A stretch of 64,000 nucleotides of DNA from Deltaproteobacteria bacterium. Its GTDB lineage: Bacteria; Myxococcota_A; UBA796; GCA-2862545. The translations under genes were made by a program, and so were the position numbers. The DNA is taken from contig SBGP01000088.1 of NCBI GenBank assembly GCA_006226595.1, positions 1 through 64,000 on the forward strand, given 5' to 3'. Below are positions 8,312 to 18,647 of this stretch, one piece after another; the stretch's first letter is position 1; every line of letters starts with the position of its first letter. The notes beneath the pieces were generated by a model. The model was not told the origin of the DNA and ran no database searches. It was given only the letters and a program-made list of their open reading frames with translations.

Positions 8312-9747
8312 TCGCCGATGCGCGCGATCTTCATCATGTTGGTCGCACCCTTCACCGGGCTCGTACCCGCGAGGACGACGACCTCTTCCCCGGCCTTCAG
8401 CAGGCCCGCTTCGATCAGCGCGCGGTCACCCGAGTGCAGCATCTCGTCCGTGTTGCGCACCATGGGCACCAGCACGGGGGTCACGCCCCACACCAGCGAC
8501 AGGCGGTCGAGCACCGGCGGGTTCGGAGTGAGGGCGAAGATCTGCCCGGGCGCACGCACCTTGGACGCGAGGATCGCCGAGCTGCCGGACCACGTGTACA
8601 CGACGAGCGGGCGGCCTTCCTCCATGGTCGGGTCGGTGAGTGCCGTCGCCACGGAGCGGTGCACCACGCCTTCGACTCCGGTCAGTCGTGGACGCTTGTC
8701 GCCGCGCGCCGGCTGGAAGAAGCGAGAGCGCTCGACCTCGGTGGCGATGCGGTCCATCATCGCCACCGCGGCCTTCGGGTAGTCCCCGACCGACGTCTCT
8801 CCGGAGAGCATGACGGCGTCGGTGCCGTCGAGGATCGCGTTGGCGACGTCGGTGGTCTCGGCGCGGGTCGGGCGCGGGTTGCGCTCCATCGAGTCGAGCA
8901 TCTGCGTGGCGGTGATCACCAGCGCGCCGGCCTGGGCGGCCCGCTGGATCAGGTGCTTCTGGATGACGGGCACGCGCTCGATGTCGACTTCGACGCCGAG
9001 ATCACCGCGCGCGACCATGATTCCCTCGGTAACTTCGAGGATCTCGTCGATGGCGTCGACGGCCTGGGGCTTCTCGATCTTTGCGACCACGGGGATGTCG
9101 CGACCGAGCGCGCGCATCGCCTCCTTGAGCTCGACCACATCCGCGGCGGAGCGCACGAACGACAGGGCCACATAGTCGACGCCCACTTCGAGGCCGGCGG
9201 CGAGGTCGCCCCGGTCCTTCTCGGTGAGCGAGGGCACGCTCATCGCGACGCCGGGCAGATTGATGCCCTTGTGCGAGCCGAGCTTTCCGCCATCGACGAT
9301 GGTGATGTCGACTTCCTTGGGGCTCGTGTCGTGCCGCACCGCCGAGACCTCGCCCGAGAGCGCGCCGTCCGCGAACAGCACGCGGTCCCCGACGTTCACG
9401 TCATCGGCCATCTCGGGGTAGGTCGTGCCGACCGTCGTGCCCTCCCCGGTGAAGGTCGGGTCCATGCGAACGGTGAGCACGTCGCCGGTCGCGAGGGGCA
9501 GCGGCTCGGGCACCGGACCTGTGCGGATCTTCGGGCCCTGGAGGTCGAGGAGGATGGCGACGGGCTTGCCGACCTCGCGAGCGGCGCGGCGCACGCGAGC
9601 CACCTGCCGCCGGATCCCGGCGTGGTCGGAGTGGGAGCAGTTGATCCGGCACACGTCGACTCCGGTGCGGATCAGCTGGGCGAGCACCTCCGGTTCCCAG
9701 CTTGCGGGGCCGAGGGTGGCGACGATCTTGGTGCGGCGAGCGCTCAC
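8308..9747 (-). CDS. pyk: Pyruvate kinase
   Basis: A 479-residue glycolytic enzyme converting phosphoenolpyruvate and ADP to pyruvate and ATP. Visible hallmarks are TKIVATLGPAS at the N-terminus, RINCSHSDH, LLDLQGPKIRTG, the catalytic-lysine signature VVAKIEKPQA, MVARGDLGVEV, and ITATQMLDSM...PTRAE. Length is typical of bacterial type II-like enzymes with a C-terminal domain. The start is GTG at 9747 with GAGG 5 bases upstream; longer open sequence upstream is not needed by the family. It is the first gene of a pair with the coupled membrane protein. Confidence 0.97.
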   Translation of the reverse strand: MSARRTKIVATLGPASWEPEVLAQLIRTGVDVCRINCSHSDHAGIRRQVARVRRAAREVGKPVAILLDLQGPKIRTGPVPEPLPLATGDVLTVRMDPTFTGEGTTVGTTYPEMADDVNVGDRVLFADGALSGEVSAVRHDTSPKEVDITIVDGGKLGSHKGINLPGVAMSVPSLTEKDRGDLAAGLEVGVDYVALSFVRSAADVVELKEAMRALGRDIPVVAKIEKPQAVDAIDEILEVTEGIMVARGDLGVEVDIERVPVIQKHLIQRAAQAGALVITATQMLDSMERNPRPTRAETTDVANAILDGTDAVMLSGETSVGDYPKAAVAMMDRIATEVERSRFFQPARGDKRPRLTGVEGVVHRSVATALTDPTMEEGRPLVVYTWSGSSAILASKVRAPGQIFALTPNPPVLDRLSLVWGVTPVLVPMVRNTDEMLHSGDRALIEAGLLKAGEEVVVLAGTSPVKGATNMMKIARIGE

Positions 9748-9815
9748 GAGGACCTCTGTGTCAGGTCGGGCATAGTACGCCCTCGCGGGTCGCGCGTCCC
9801 GTCCTCGCGTGCCCG

Positions 9816-10457
9816 CTAGCCGAAGCGCGGGTCCGGAAGCAGCGGCAGGGGCTCCGCGCCTCGGTACCAGCTCGTCATCGCAAACCGAGGGGCCAGCGCG
9901 GGCAGAACCTCGTGCTTCACCTGCTCCGAGAGGAAGATCACCAGGCGGTCGAGCCGAGGCAGCACGTCGACCGGACCCTCGGGAAGGTGGGCACGCAGCT
10001 GACCGCCCCACTCGGGCCGCCAGTTCGGGTTGAGGTACCAGATCGCCGTCACCCGTCGGCTGTGATCACCGCGAAACGCATCGAAGTGGGGGCCGTATGC
10101 CGCACCTTGCTCGTAGCAGGCGGCCTGTACGGCGAAGCGCTGCAAGGACAGGCGCAGGTCGCGGGTCAGGCCCTGCCTCAGGCCCTCGAAGAGCACGAAC
10201 ACCTCGGTGAGCTCCGGGTCGTCGGGCTGCACCCAGGCAGTGAGGTCGCTGCGGATCCGCGCGATCTTGCCGCCTCGTCCGACGCCGGCAGCATCGAGCC
10301 GTCCTTGCTCACGCCAGCCGAGCAGGACCTCTCGCGAGCGCCTCGCGAGGTCTTCGCCGAAGGCGTTGTCCCGGATCACGAGCCGCCCAGCGGCGAGCTC
10401 GTCCACATCGGACTCCGACAGCGGAGCCAGGGCCCGAAGGGCCAGCGTTGGGTGCAA
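9816..10457 (-). CDS. 2OG-Fe(II) oxygenase (prolyl 4-hydroxylase-like)
   Basis: A 213-residue protein with the Fe(II) triad pattern: H-x-D in YGPHFDAF (about residues 134-141), the distal His in QVKHEVLP (about 185), and the oxoglutarate-binding Arg in RFAMTSWYRG. The central AIWYLNPNW and GGQLRAH stretches match P4H/SM-20-like dioxygenases. The start must be TTG at 10457, because the in-frame codon before it is TGA; GAGG sits about 7 bases upstream. The substrate is unknown (a protein residue or small molecule). It reads as a monocistronic unit. Confidence 0.85.
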   Translation of the reverse strand: MHPTLALRALAPLSESDVDELAAGRLVIRDNAFGEDLARRSREVLLGWREQGRLDAAGVGRGGKIARIRSDLTAWVQPDDPELTEVFVLFEGLRQGLTRDLRLSLQRFAVQAACYEQGAAYGPHFDAFRGDHSRRVTAIWYLNPNWRPEWGGQLRAHLPEGPVDVLPRLDRLVIFLSEQVKHEVLPALAPRFAMTSWYRGAEPLPLLPDPRFG

Positions 10458-10525
10458 TCACCACCTCGAAACAGGGCTTCGCTGGCTATCGCGACCGTCA
10501 CCAGGAGGCTCCGTCGGTGGCGAAA

Positions 10526-11395
10526 TCAGGTTGAGAATCGCAGCGTGTCACCGTCGAGCAGGGCGTCGCGGCCCCACACGAAGCTGTGGTTCGTCGGGCC
10601 GTGGCCCACCGGTAGGCCTGTGAGGATCGGCACGCCGAGCGGCAGGAGAAGCTCCCGCAGCCCGTCGTCGAGGGTCCATGTCGCGTCCGCTGGCGGTCGA
10701 CAGCCGACGAACTCGCCGAGTGCGATCGCGGCGGCGCCGTCGAACACACCGGCGGAGATGAGCTGCTGCACGCAGCGCTCGACGCGGTACGGCAGCTCCC
10801 CGATCTCCTCGAGCAGGACGATGCGCCCTTCACCTCGGAGCTGATGCCGGGTCCCGCACGTCGCGGCGAGGACGGTGAGGTTGCCGCCGACGAGGGGGGC
10901 CTGCACGCGTCCCGCGCGCCAGCTGACGCCCTGCCATGCCGGCGTGGGCTGCCCCGCGAGCAAGCCCTCGAGCTGGTCGAGGCTGGCCTCGTCCGTCGCC
11001 TGGATGGCGTGGAGTACCGGGCCGTGGACCAGCGACCAGCCAGGAGTGCGGTCGAGCGCACAGAACAGGGCGGTCACGTCCGAGAAGCCGATCACGGGCC
11101 GCGGGCGCAGCTCGTCGAGGGGCAGGCCGTCGAGCAGCTGCAGCAGCCCGGAGCCGCCGCGTACGACCCACACCGCATCAAACGCGGGGTCCTGCAGGGC
11201 GCGCACCAGTGAAGCCAGGCGCGGTCCGGGAGCCGACGCGAAGCGGCGATGCGGCTCGTGGAGATGGGGCAGCGGGACGAGGTCGAAGCCGCGCGCTTCG
11301 GCCCAGGCCATGCCGCGGGCCAGCTTGCCCTCGTCGAAGCCATGAGACGGAGCGACCACGGCGATGCGCGCACCGGGCGCGATGAGCGCGCTCAT
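10526..11395 (-). CDS. ldcA: LD-carboxypeptidase (peptidase family S66)
   Basis: A 289-residue protein with the S66 pattern: IAVVAPSHG at the N-terminus, [18 protein letters not shown] with the nucleophile Ser-type turn (around residues 75-93), [11 protein letters not shown], and a C-terminal block with the expected Glu and His ([24 protein letters not shown]). Family members remove the terminal D-Ala from tetrapeptides in murein recycling, in the cytoplasm. The start ATG at 11395 overlaps the upstream metallo-hydrolase stop by four bases (ATGA), and GGAG lies 7 bases upstream. Microcin-immunity MccF proteins share this fold and are an alternative. Confidence 0.87.
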   Translation of the reverse strand: MSALIAPGARIAVVAPSHGFDEGKLARGMAWAEARGFDLVPLPHLHEPHRRFASAPGPRLASLVRALQDPAFDAVWVVRGGSGLLQLLDGLPLDELRPRPVIGFSDVTALFCALDRTPGWSLVHGPVLHAIQATDEASLDQLEGLLAGQPTPAWQGVSWRAGRVQAPLVGGNLTVLAATCGTRHQLRGEGRIVLLEEIGELPYRVERCVQQLISAGVFDGAAAIALGEFVGCRPPADATWTLDDGLRELLLPLGVPILTGLPVGHGPTNHSFVWGRDALLDGDTLRFST

Positions 11396-12255
11396 GCAGC
11401 CACTCCATCGAGTCGAGCCCGGGTGTCCTCGACCGAGAACCGGCCCCGCTCGTCTCGCCGCACCGTTCCCATCGCGACCTCCGGGTCGTGGGTGAACACC
11501 AGGCGTCCGCCGCGGGCGAGCAGGTCTTCGAGCAGCGTGCGCTTCTCGTCGATGAGCTGCTCGGGGAAGCGGTCGTAGCCCATGGTGATGGGCAGGTGGA
11601 CCCACGGCGCGCCCGGGATCAGGTCCGCGGCGAACACCACCGGGCCTTCGGGCATCGCGATCTCGGTGAGCAGCAGGCCCGGCGTGTGGCCCTCGCTCGT
11701 GTGGAAGCGGTAGCCCTCGCCGAGGGTGGGGTGCGTGTCGCCGTCGACGAGGTCCAGGCGCCCGCTCGCCTCGAGCAGGTCGTGCAGCTCGGGGATGAAC
11801 GAGGCGCGGTCGCGCGGGTGGGGGTGCAGGGCTCGGTCCCAGGCGGCTCGTCCGACCACGAAGCGCGCGTTGGGGAACAGCAGCTGGGCTGCCTGCCCCT
11901 CGGTGTAGGGCGACAGCAGTCCGCCAGCGTGGTCGAAGTGCAGGTGCGAGAGCACCACCACGTCGATGTCCTCGTGGGTGAGCCCGCGCTCGGCGAGGCT
12001 GGCGAGCAGAACGTGTTCGTCCTCGACCACCCCGAAGCGATCCTTGAGCTTCGGAGGGAAGAACGCGCCGATGCCCGTCTCGAGCAGGACGTTTCGACCC
12101 GCCTCCTGCACCAGCAGCGCGCGGCAGGCGAGGGGAATGCGGTGTGCATCGTCGGGCGTCGCCCATCGAGACCACAGCGCGCGGGGTGCATTGCCGAACA
12201 TCGCCCCGCCGTCGAGGCGCTGGCTGTTGCCCATGACCGAGGAAAGGGTTCGCAT
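11392..12255 (-). CDS. Metallo-beta-lactamase-fold hydrolase
   Basis: A 287-residue protein with the metal-binding motif HLHFDHAGG (about residues 114-122), the later EGHTPG His, the FAADL Asp block and a C-terminal FTHDPEVAM His. This set is typical of MBL-fold hydrolases resembling N-acyl-homoserine lactonases and related quinone- or lactone-cleaving enzymes. The actual substrate cannot be read. The gene precedes and overlaps the LD-carboxypeptidase gene by 4 bases, so both are one operon, divergent from accD. Confidence 0.85.
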   Translation of the reverse strand: MRTLSSVMGNSQRLDGGAMFGNAPRALWSRWATPDDAHRIPLACRALLVQEAGRNVLLETGIGAFFPPKLKDRFGVVEDEHVLLASLAERGLTHEDIDVVVLSHLHFDHAGGLLSPYTEGQAAQLLFPNARFVVGRAAWDRALHPHPRDRASFIPELHDLLEASGRLDLVDGDTHPTLGEGYRFHTSEGHTPGLLLTEIAMPEGPVVFAADLIPGAPWVHLPITMGYDRFPEQLIDEKRTLLEDLLARGGRLVFTHDPEVAMGTVRRDERGRFSVEDTRARLDGVAA

Positions 12256-12297
12256 GCAGGCCCTCTATCCGATATGACGCCGGCCACGAGGTGACCG

Positions 12298-13233
<936 letters not shown>

Positions 13234-13270
13234 TGCGTACTCCGCATCGCGCGCGCCGCGAGCGCGTCTC

Positions 13271-14623
13271 TTGATTCGCCATCCCGTTCTCGATCAGCTC
13301 GCGTCCTCCGGGATCAAGCTCGGTCTGGAGCGCGTTCGCGCGTTCCTCGCCAGCCTCGGTGATCCGCAACGCGCCTATCCCGTCGTCCATGTGGCCGGAA
13401 CCAACGGCAAGGGCAGCGTGTGCGCCATGGTCTCGACGGCGCTCGTGCGCGCCGGGTACCAGGTGGGCACCAACACCTCCCCGCACCTCGAGGACGTCAA
13501 CGAGCGGGTTCGCCTGAACATGCTCCCGATCTCGGACGGCAAGCTCGTCGAGGCCATCGAGTCCCTGGACCGCCTGCGACGTGACTGGTCCGAGTCGATG
13601 GGCATGGAAGAGGCGGGGCTCACGTACTTCGAGTTCCTCACCGCGCTCGCGATGATGGTCTTCGCCCAGGAGGGCGTCGATGCCGCGGTGTTCGAGGTCG
13701 GGCTCGGTGGTCGCCTCGATGCGACCAACGTGCTCACCCCGCAGGTCACGGCGATCACGTCGATCGGGATGGACCACGCGGACGTGCTCGGCGACAGCCT
13801 CGACAAGATCGCTGCCGAGAAGGCAGGCATCCTCAAGGCCGGCGTGCCCGTCGTGATCGGGGTGCTTCCGGCCGAGGCCCGCGAGGTGGTCGAGCGCTAC
13901 GCGACCCGTCTTCGCTGCCCCATCTGGCGGCCGGGCAAGGAACTGTTCAAGTCCAAGGGGCGTGACGGCTGGTCGCTGTCCACCCCCGACGGCACCCTCG
14001 AGAACGTGCGACCCGCGATGCCGGGGGACCACCAGATCACGAACGCGCTGGTCGCCCTCGGGGTCCTCCACGGCCTTCGTCGCGAGGGCTTCGTGATCTC
14101 CGACGAGGCGATTCGCGAAGGCATCGAGCAGGCGGTGATGCCGGGGCGGCTCGAGGAGCTGCGTCCGGGACTGATCATCGACGGCGCCCACAACCGCCCT
14201 GCGACCGAGGCCCTCGCGGCCTGGCTCGCACAGCGTGGCAAGAAGGGCACCCGGCTGCTCTTGTGGGGCATGGGCGAGGGGCGCGACGCGGCCCACATCC
14301 TCGAGCCGCTGCTGCCGTACGTGGACGAGGTGATTGCGACGCAGTGCGCCCACCCGAAGGCGCGCAAGAGCCACGAGCTCGCGGCGGCGCTCACCGATCT
14401 CGACGCGGTGCTCGCGGACGGCGGCATCATCGACGAGGTGCTCGCCGAGGTCTACGCCGAGGCCGACGAGACCCTGGTCGCCGGCAGCCTGTTCGTCGCG
14501 GGTGCGGCGCGCTCACTCGTTCGCGCCGGCGTGCTCGATGGGATCGAGCCGGGCCAGGGACCGCTCCATGACGAGGAGGAGGGCGAGGAGCCCGAGGGTG
14601 ACGAGGGCGAGGAAGAGGCCTAG
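13271..14623 (+). CDS. folC: Folylpolyglutamate synthase / dihydrofolate synthase
   Basis: A 450-residue Mur-ligase-family enzyme adding glutamate to (dihydro)folate. The P-loop is GTNGKGS at residues 43-49; FEVGLGGRLDATN and SIGMDHADVLGD are the further signatures, and the DGAHNRPA motif lies in the C-terminal domain. Start is TTG at 13271, the only start fitting the conserved N-terminus RHPVLDQLASSGIKLGLERV. After the usual end there is an unusual acidic tail of about 20 residues, almost all Glu, Asp and Gly, with no known role. It lies 37 bases after accD. Confidence 0.95.
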   Translation: MIRHPVLDQLASSGIKLGLERVRAFLASLGDPQRAYPVVHVAGTNGKGSVCAMVSTALVRAGYQVGTNTSPHLEDVNERVRLNMLPISDGKLVEAIESLDRLRRDWSESMGMEEAGLTYFEFLTALAMMVFAQEGVDAAVFEVGLGGRLDATNVLTPQVTAITSIGMDHADVLGDSLDKIAAEKAGILKAGVPVVIGVLPAEAREVVERYATRLRCPIWRPGKELFKSKGRDGWSLSTPDGTLENVRPAMPGDHQITNALVALGVLHGLRREGFVISDEAIREGIEQAVMPGRLEELRPGLIIDGAHNRPATEALAAWLAQRGKKGTRLLLWGMGEGRDAAHILEPLLPYVDEVIATQCAHPKARKSHELAAALTDLDAVLADGGIIDEVLAEVYAEADETLVAGSLFVAGAARSLVRAGVLDGIEPGQGPLHDEEEGEEPEGDEGEEEA

Positions 14624-14632
14624 CCTCGCTCG

Positions 14633-15643
14633 CTAGACCGGCACCTTGCCGAGCTCGGCCTGCACCCGGAGCAGCAGCTGGTCGGCGAGGGTCTTGCCCA
14701 TCACGTTGACCTCGGCGCCGTCGGCGAGCTCCCGCAGGCTCGCCTCGATGCGTGCGACCCCCGTGGGGTACAGCTTCTGGGCCCAGCGCTCGAGCATGTC
14801 CTTTCGGTCCCCGTGAATCAGCGGCAGCCGGCTACCCGAGCCGAGCACGACCGTGTCGCGGAGGAGGTCCTGCAGCACCTCGATCAGCGCGTCGAGTCGG
14901 GGCATCCAGTCCTGGCGGCCGCCCGAGGTGAGCTTGGTCGTGTACTTGAACACGTCCTGGACCGGCGCATCGAGCACCGCGATCAGCTCGTCGCGAATCG
15001 CTCGCCGAGTGGCGAGGCCATCGCCCGCCAGTGCCAGCGCGCGACCGGGGGCGCCATCGGCGAGTCGCGCGACACCGTGCGCGTCGGCGATGCCCTGCTC
15101 GGCGAGCCATGCGGCGATCTCGTCGCCCGGCACCGCCGAGAAGCGGACGCGCTGGCAGCGCGAGAGGATGGTCGGCAGCAGGGTGCTCGACTGGGTCGCG
15201 ACCAGGATGAACCCCGTGCCCTCGGGAGGCTCCTCGAGGGTCTTGAGCAGCGCGTTTGCAGCGGACGGCCCCATGGCCTCCGCCGGGTCGACGATGACGA
15301 CGCGGCGCTTGCCCGAGTAGCGGTGGTAGCCGACCTTGCGCACGATCTCGCGGACCTGCTCGACGCTGATGATCGGCGTCGCTCGGTCCTCGGCGGGCTC
15401 GATGATCATCACGTCCGGGTGGCCGCCGCTGCGCACCAGCTTGCACGAGGCGCAGCTGCCGCACGGCGGCTCGCCGTCCCCCTCGCAGTTCGCGGCCATG
15501 GCGAGGGCCATCGCGGTCGTGCGCTTGCCGACGTGCGGTGGGCCCTCGAAGAGCAGGGCGTGGTGCAGCTGATCGCGCGCGAGCGCGCTCCACAGTCGCT
15601 CTACGGCGCGCGCGTTGCCAAGGATGGGGGTCGAGCCGGGCAT
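14633..15643 (-). CDS. holB: DNA polymerase III subunit delta'
   Basis: A 336-residue AAA+ clamp-loader protein. Walker A GPPHVGKRT is at residues 34-42; the zinc module has Cys53, Cys61, Cys64 and Cys67; LLKTLEEPPEGTGFIL and the ILSRCQ motif (SRC) follow. In the clamp loader it helps open the sliding clamp for DNA replication. The intact Walker A is unlike the degenerate one of E. coli delta-prime, so this could also be a tau/gamma-like relative, but its short length and lack of C-terminal domains favour holB. It is convergent with folC, with 9 bases between the stops. Confidence 0.88.
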   Translation of the reverse strand: MPGSTPILGNARAVERLWSALARDQLHHALLFEGPPHVGKRTTAMALAMAANCEGDGEPPCGSCASCKLVRSGGHPDVMIIEPAEDRATPIISVEQVREIVRKVGYHRYSGKRRVVIVDPAEAMGPSAANALLKTLEEPPEGTGFILVATQSSTLLPTILSRCQRVRFSAVPGDEIAAWLAEQGIADAHGVARLADGAPGRALALAGDGLATRRAIRDELIAVLDAPVQDVFKYTTKLTSGGRQDWMPRLDALIEVLQDLLRDTVVLGSGSRLPLIHGDRKDMLERWAQKLYPTGVARIEASLRELADGAEVNVMGKTLADQLLLRVQAELGKVPV

Positions 15644-15653
15644 CGACCGCAGG

Positions 15654-16646
15654 CTAACCCGGCGTGGCGCCCGTGAGGTCTTCGATCACGCCGACGAGCC
15701 CGGTGACCACTCGGCTCAGCCGCTCCACGTCGAGGGTCTCAGGCAGGTCCGTGGGCTCGTGGTAGTGCGGGTTCCGGTTCGGCGCGGTGTCGGTGACCAT
15801 CACCGCCGGGTAGCCCTGCTCCCAGAACGAGCGGTGATCGGACCAGCCGACGCCCTCGACGCTCGCGGGAAGCGAGGCCCCCTGGCTCGGGAACGCCGCG
15901 TGCTCGCGAAAGCTGTGAGTGACGCGGTGTACGAGGGCGAGGCTGCTGCGGTCTGCGACGAAGCCCACGAAGTTGCCGGTGTTCGGGTACAGCGACGAGA
16001 CCACCGGCGGGTACACCTGGGTGCCGGGCTCGTCCTTGTAGTACGCGAGGGTCTCGAGGGAGAGCATGGCGACGATGTCTTCGCCGCGCTCGGCGCAACC
16101 ACGGGCGTGTACCCGCGATCCCATGTCCGCTTCGTGGAAGAACGGCGGCTCCTCGTTCGCGAACGCCACGAAGCGGAGCGTGCGGGGGCCGGGCTCGACC
16201 TCTGCCGCGAGTGCCAGCAGCGCGGCCACGCCCGAGGCGTTGTCGTCGGCCCCTGGGGTGCCATGCGCCGAGTCGTAGTGTGCGCCGACGAGCACGATCT
16301 CGCGGTTGCCCGGTCGCTCTGCAATCAGGTTCGCGACCTCCACGCCGTCTTCGACCCAGGCTTCGCGGCGCACCTCGAAGCCCAGCGACTCCAGCTCGCC
16401 CCGCAGGAAGGCCTCGGCACGAGCCAGGTTCTCGGGGGCGTGGTGCACGTTCCGCTCGCCGATGGTGACGGCGAGTGTGTCGATGGTCGTCGTCAGCCTT
16501 CCCACCCGTGCCGCCTCTTGCGACGTGAGCGCGGGCAGGGGACCGGTGTGCGAGGTGCCCGGCATGCGCACGGCACGGATGGCGGCGCCCACTCCGTTGA
16601 CGAGGAGCAGGGCGAGAAGGATGAGCGCCGGGGCCGTCCGATGCAT
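15654..16646 (-). CDS. M28 family Zn aminopeptidase, exported
   Basis: A 330-residue metallopeptidase of the M28 (aminopeptidase Y/PSMA-like) type. An N-terminal hydrophobic helix (APALILLALLLVNGVGAAI) gives a signal or anchor. Metal-binding blocks are VGAHYDSAHG, the GADDNASG Asp, the ANEEPPFF Glu pair, MLSLETL and the late SDHRSFW His. These match the five-ligand di-zinc site. The start ATG at 16646 is preferred because the much longer open frame continues antisense to sppA and is not a plausible protein. It shares the short intergenic region with sppA. Confidence 0.88.
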   Translation of the reverse strand: MHRTAPALILLALLLVNGVGAAIRAVRMPGTSHTGPLPALTSQEAARVGRLTTTIDTLAVTIGERNVHHAPENLARAEAFLRGELESLGFEVRREAWVEDGVEVANLIAERPGNREIVLVGAHYDSAHGTPGADDNASGVAALLALAAEVEPGPRTLRFVAFANEEPPFFHEADMGSRVHARGCAERGEDIVAMLSLETLAYYKDEPGTQVYPPVVSSLYPNTGNFVGFVADRSSLALVHRVTHSFREHAAFPSQGASLPASVEGVGWSDHRSFWEQGYPAVMVTDTAPNRNPHYHEPTDLPETLDVERLSRVVTGLVGVIEDLTGATPG

Positions 16647-16799
16647 GCACGCAACATAGCTTCGTTTTCCGCGTACAGGGTTTACGAGCCCCTCGCTGTG
16701 CACAGGTAGGGGGGCGTCGGGCCCCGGGTTAGTGGGGCCTTCCCACGGTTCCTCGCGCTGCGTTTCTCGCTCGAGAAGCCGCGCTCCGGAGAGTCCTTC

Positions 16800-18644
16800 A
16801 TGGCCAAGAACCCCCGTCCCAAGCGTGACAACAAGCGTGCGACGCGCATCCTCATGGGCCTCACCGTCCTCGGTGTGCTCGTGTTCGCGCTGTCCGTCGG
16901 CGCGATTGCGTACATGCTCGTGCGCACCGACCGCGGCACCGTCTCCGAGGGAAGCTTCCTGCACGTCGGCCTCGCCGGCCCGCTCCTCGAGGCCCCCATG
17001 GTCGGCGGTCTGCTCCTCGATCCCGAGGACAAGCCGATTCTCGTCACCGAGTACGCCGCCGGCATCAAGGCCGCGGCCACGGACGACCGCATCACGGGTC
17101 TGTTCCTCACCCTCGACGAGCCCGGCGCGAGCATCGCCGCCTACCAGGAGATCCGCGACGCGCTCGAGGCCTTCGACGAGAGCGGCAAGCCCTGCGTGGC
17201 CTACGCCGAGGGGCTGTCCATGGGCAGCTACTACCTCGCCTCCGCTTGCGACAAGGTGCTCCTCGCCCCCTCCGGCGCGATGATGGTCAGCGGCATGAGC
17301 ATGTCGACGACCTACTACAAGGGCACCCTCGACATGCTCGACGCCGAGGCCGAGTTCGTGCACGTCGGCGACTTCAAGAGCGCCGTCGAGCCGTTCATGC
17401 GCACCGAGCCCTCCGAGCCCGCCGCCGAGGCCATGGAGTACCTGCTCAGCGGCATCTTCGACCGCCTGGTGGCCGACATCGCCGAGGGTCGCGGCCTCTC
17501 CGCCGAGGCCGTCCGCGACGCGATCGACCACCCGAGCCTGACCCCCAGGGGCGCGCAGTCCCGCGGTCTCATCGATGGCACCGCGTTCCCCGACGCCATC
17601 CTCGCGACCCTCGAGAAGGCCGGCGACGACGGCTGGGTCGAGGGGCTCGCCGAGGCCAGCTTCTCGGGTGACATGGCGGAGCTCCAGGACGACAAGCTCA
17701 CGCCGGTGAAGGAGTACCTCAAGGGCTGGCGCGCCGATCAGGCGAGTGCGGACAAGAAGGTGCTCGTGGTCCACGCGGCCGGTCAGATCGTCTCCGGTGA
17801 CGGGGGCGGTGGCCTGTTCGGCGACAGCGGTATGCTCGCCGACCGTCCGTTCCGCCAGTGGATGCGCGAGGCCCGCGACCGCGACGACGTCGCTGCAGTC
17901 GTGCTCCGCATCGACAGCCCCGGCGGCAGCGGGCTCGCCTCCGACATGATGTGGCGCGAGATCGAGCTCACCAAGCAGGTCGGCAAGCCGATCGTCGTGT
18001 CCCAGGCCGGGCTCGCCGCGTCGGGTGGCTACTACATCACGGCTCCCGCCGACTACGTGTTTGCCCAGCCTTCGACGATCACCGGCTCCATTGGCGTGCT
18101 CGGCGGAAAGGTGAACCTCTCGGGAACCTACGAGAAGGTCGGCATCACCGAGCACACCTACCAGCGCGGCGACAACGCCACGATGTTCTCGGGCACGTCC
18201 TCGTTCGGTGAGGAGGGTCGCGAGATCTTCCAGGAGTACCTGAGCGAGTTCTACGACGTGTTCGTCAACAAGTGCGCCGAGGGCCGCGGCATGACCTACG
18301 ACGAGGTTCACGCGGTGGCCCAGGGTCGGGTGTGGACCGGCGAGCAGGCGGTCGAGCGTGGCCTGGTCGACGAGATCGGCGGGCTCGACGACGCGGTGGC
18401 CAAGGCGGCCGAGCTCGCGAAGATCGACGACTACGGCATCGATCGCCTGCCGCGGCAGAAGGACTTCATGGAGGTCCTGCTCGAGGACCTGGCCAAGGCC
18501 GAGATCGAGCAGCCGACCGTGAAGGTCGACTTCGGGCTGCTGCCCGAGCAGGAGCAGGCCGTGAAGGAGCTCATGCTGCTCGAGCAGATCCTCGCCGATG
18601 GGGGCGTCGCGGCCTGGCTGCCGAGCGCGCCCCGCATCGAGTAG
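16800..18644 (+). CDS. sppA: Signal peptide peptidase SppA (67K type)
   Basis: A 614-residue tandem-domain membrane serine peptidase that cleaves leftover signal peptides. One transmembrane helix (about residues 18-41) anchors it. The catalytic dyad is Lys193 (VGDFKSAVEPF, N-terminal half) and Ser408 (LAASGGYY, C-terminal half), the two-domain arrangement of E. coli SppA. Further signatures are LRIDSPGG and STITGSIGVLGG. The start ATG at 16800 is preceded by GGAG. Its stop is 3 bases from the stop of the convergent lipoprotein gene. Confidence 0.96.
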   Translation: MAKNPRPKRDNKRATRILMGLTVLGVLVFALSVGAIAYMLVRTDRGTVSEGSFLHVGLAGPLLEAPMVGGLLLDPEDKPILVTEYAAGIKAAATDDRITGLFLTLDEPGASIAAYQEIRDALEAFDESGKPCVAYAEGLSMGSYYLASACDKVLLAPSGAMMVSGMSMSTTYYKGTLDMLDAEAEFVHVGDFKSAVEPFMRTEPSEPAAEAMEYLLSGIFDRLVADIAEGRGLSAEAVRDAIDHPSLTPRGAQSRGLIDGTAFPDAILATLEKAGDDGWVEGLAEASFSGDMAELQDDKLTPVKEYLKGWRADQASADKKVLVVHAAGQIVSGDGGGGLFGDSGMLADRPFRQWMREARDRDDVAAVVLRIDSPGGSGLASDMMWREIELTKQVGKPIVVSQAGLAASGGYYITAPADYVFAQPSTITGSIGVLGGKVNLSGTYEKVGITEHTYQRGDNATMFSGTSSFGEEGREIFQEYLSEFYDVFVNKCAEGRGMTYDEVHAVAQGRVWTGEQAVERGLVDEIGGLDDAVAKAAELAKIDDYGIDRLPRQKDFMEVLLEDLAKAEIEQPTVKVDFGLLPEQEQAVKELMLLEQILADGGVAAWLPSAPRIE

Positions 18645-18647
18645 TCG

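Noticed and set aside
14633-15643. dnaX (tau/gamma) in place of holB
   Set aside because: The intact Walker A would allow it, but the protein is short and lacks the C-terminal parts of tau; holB is preferred.
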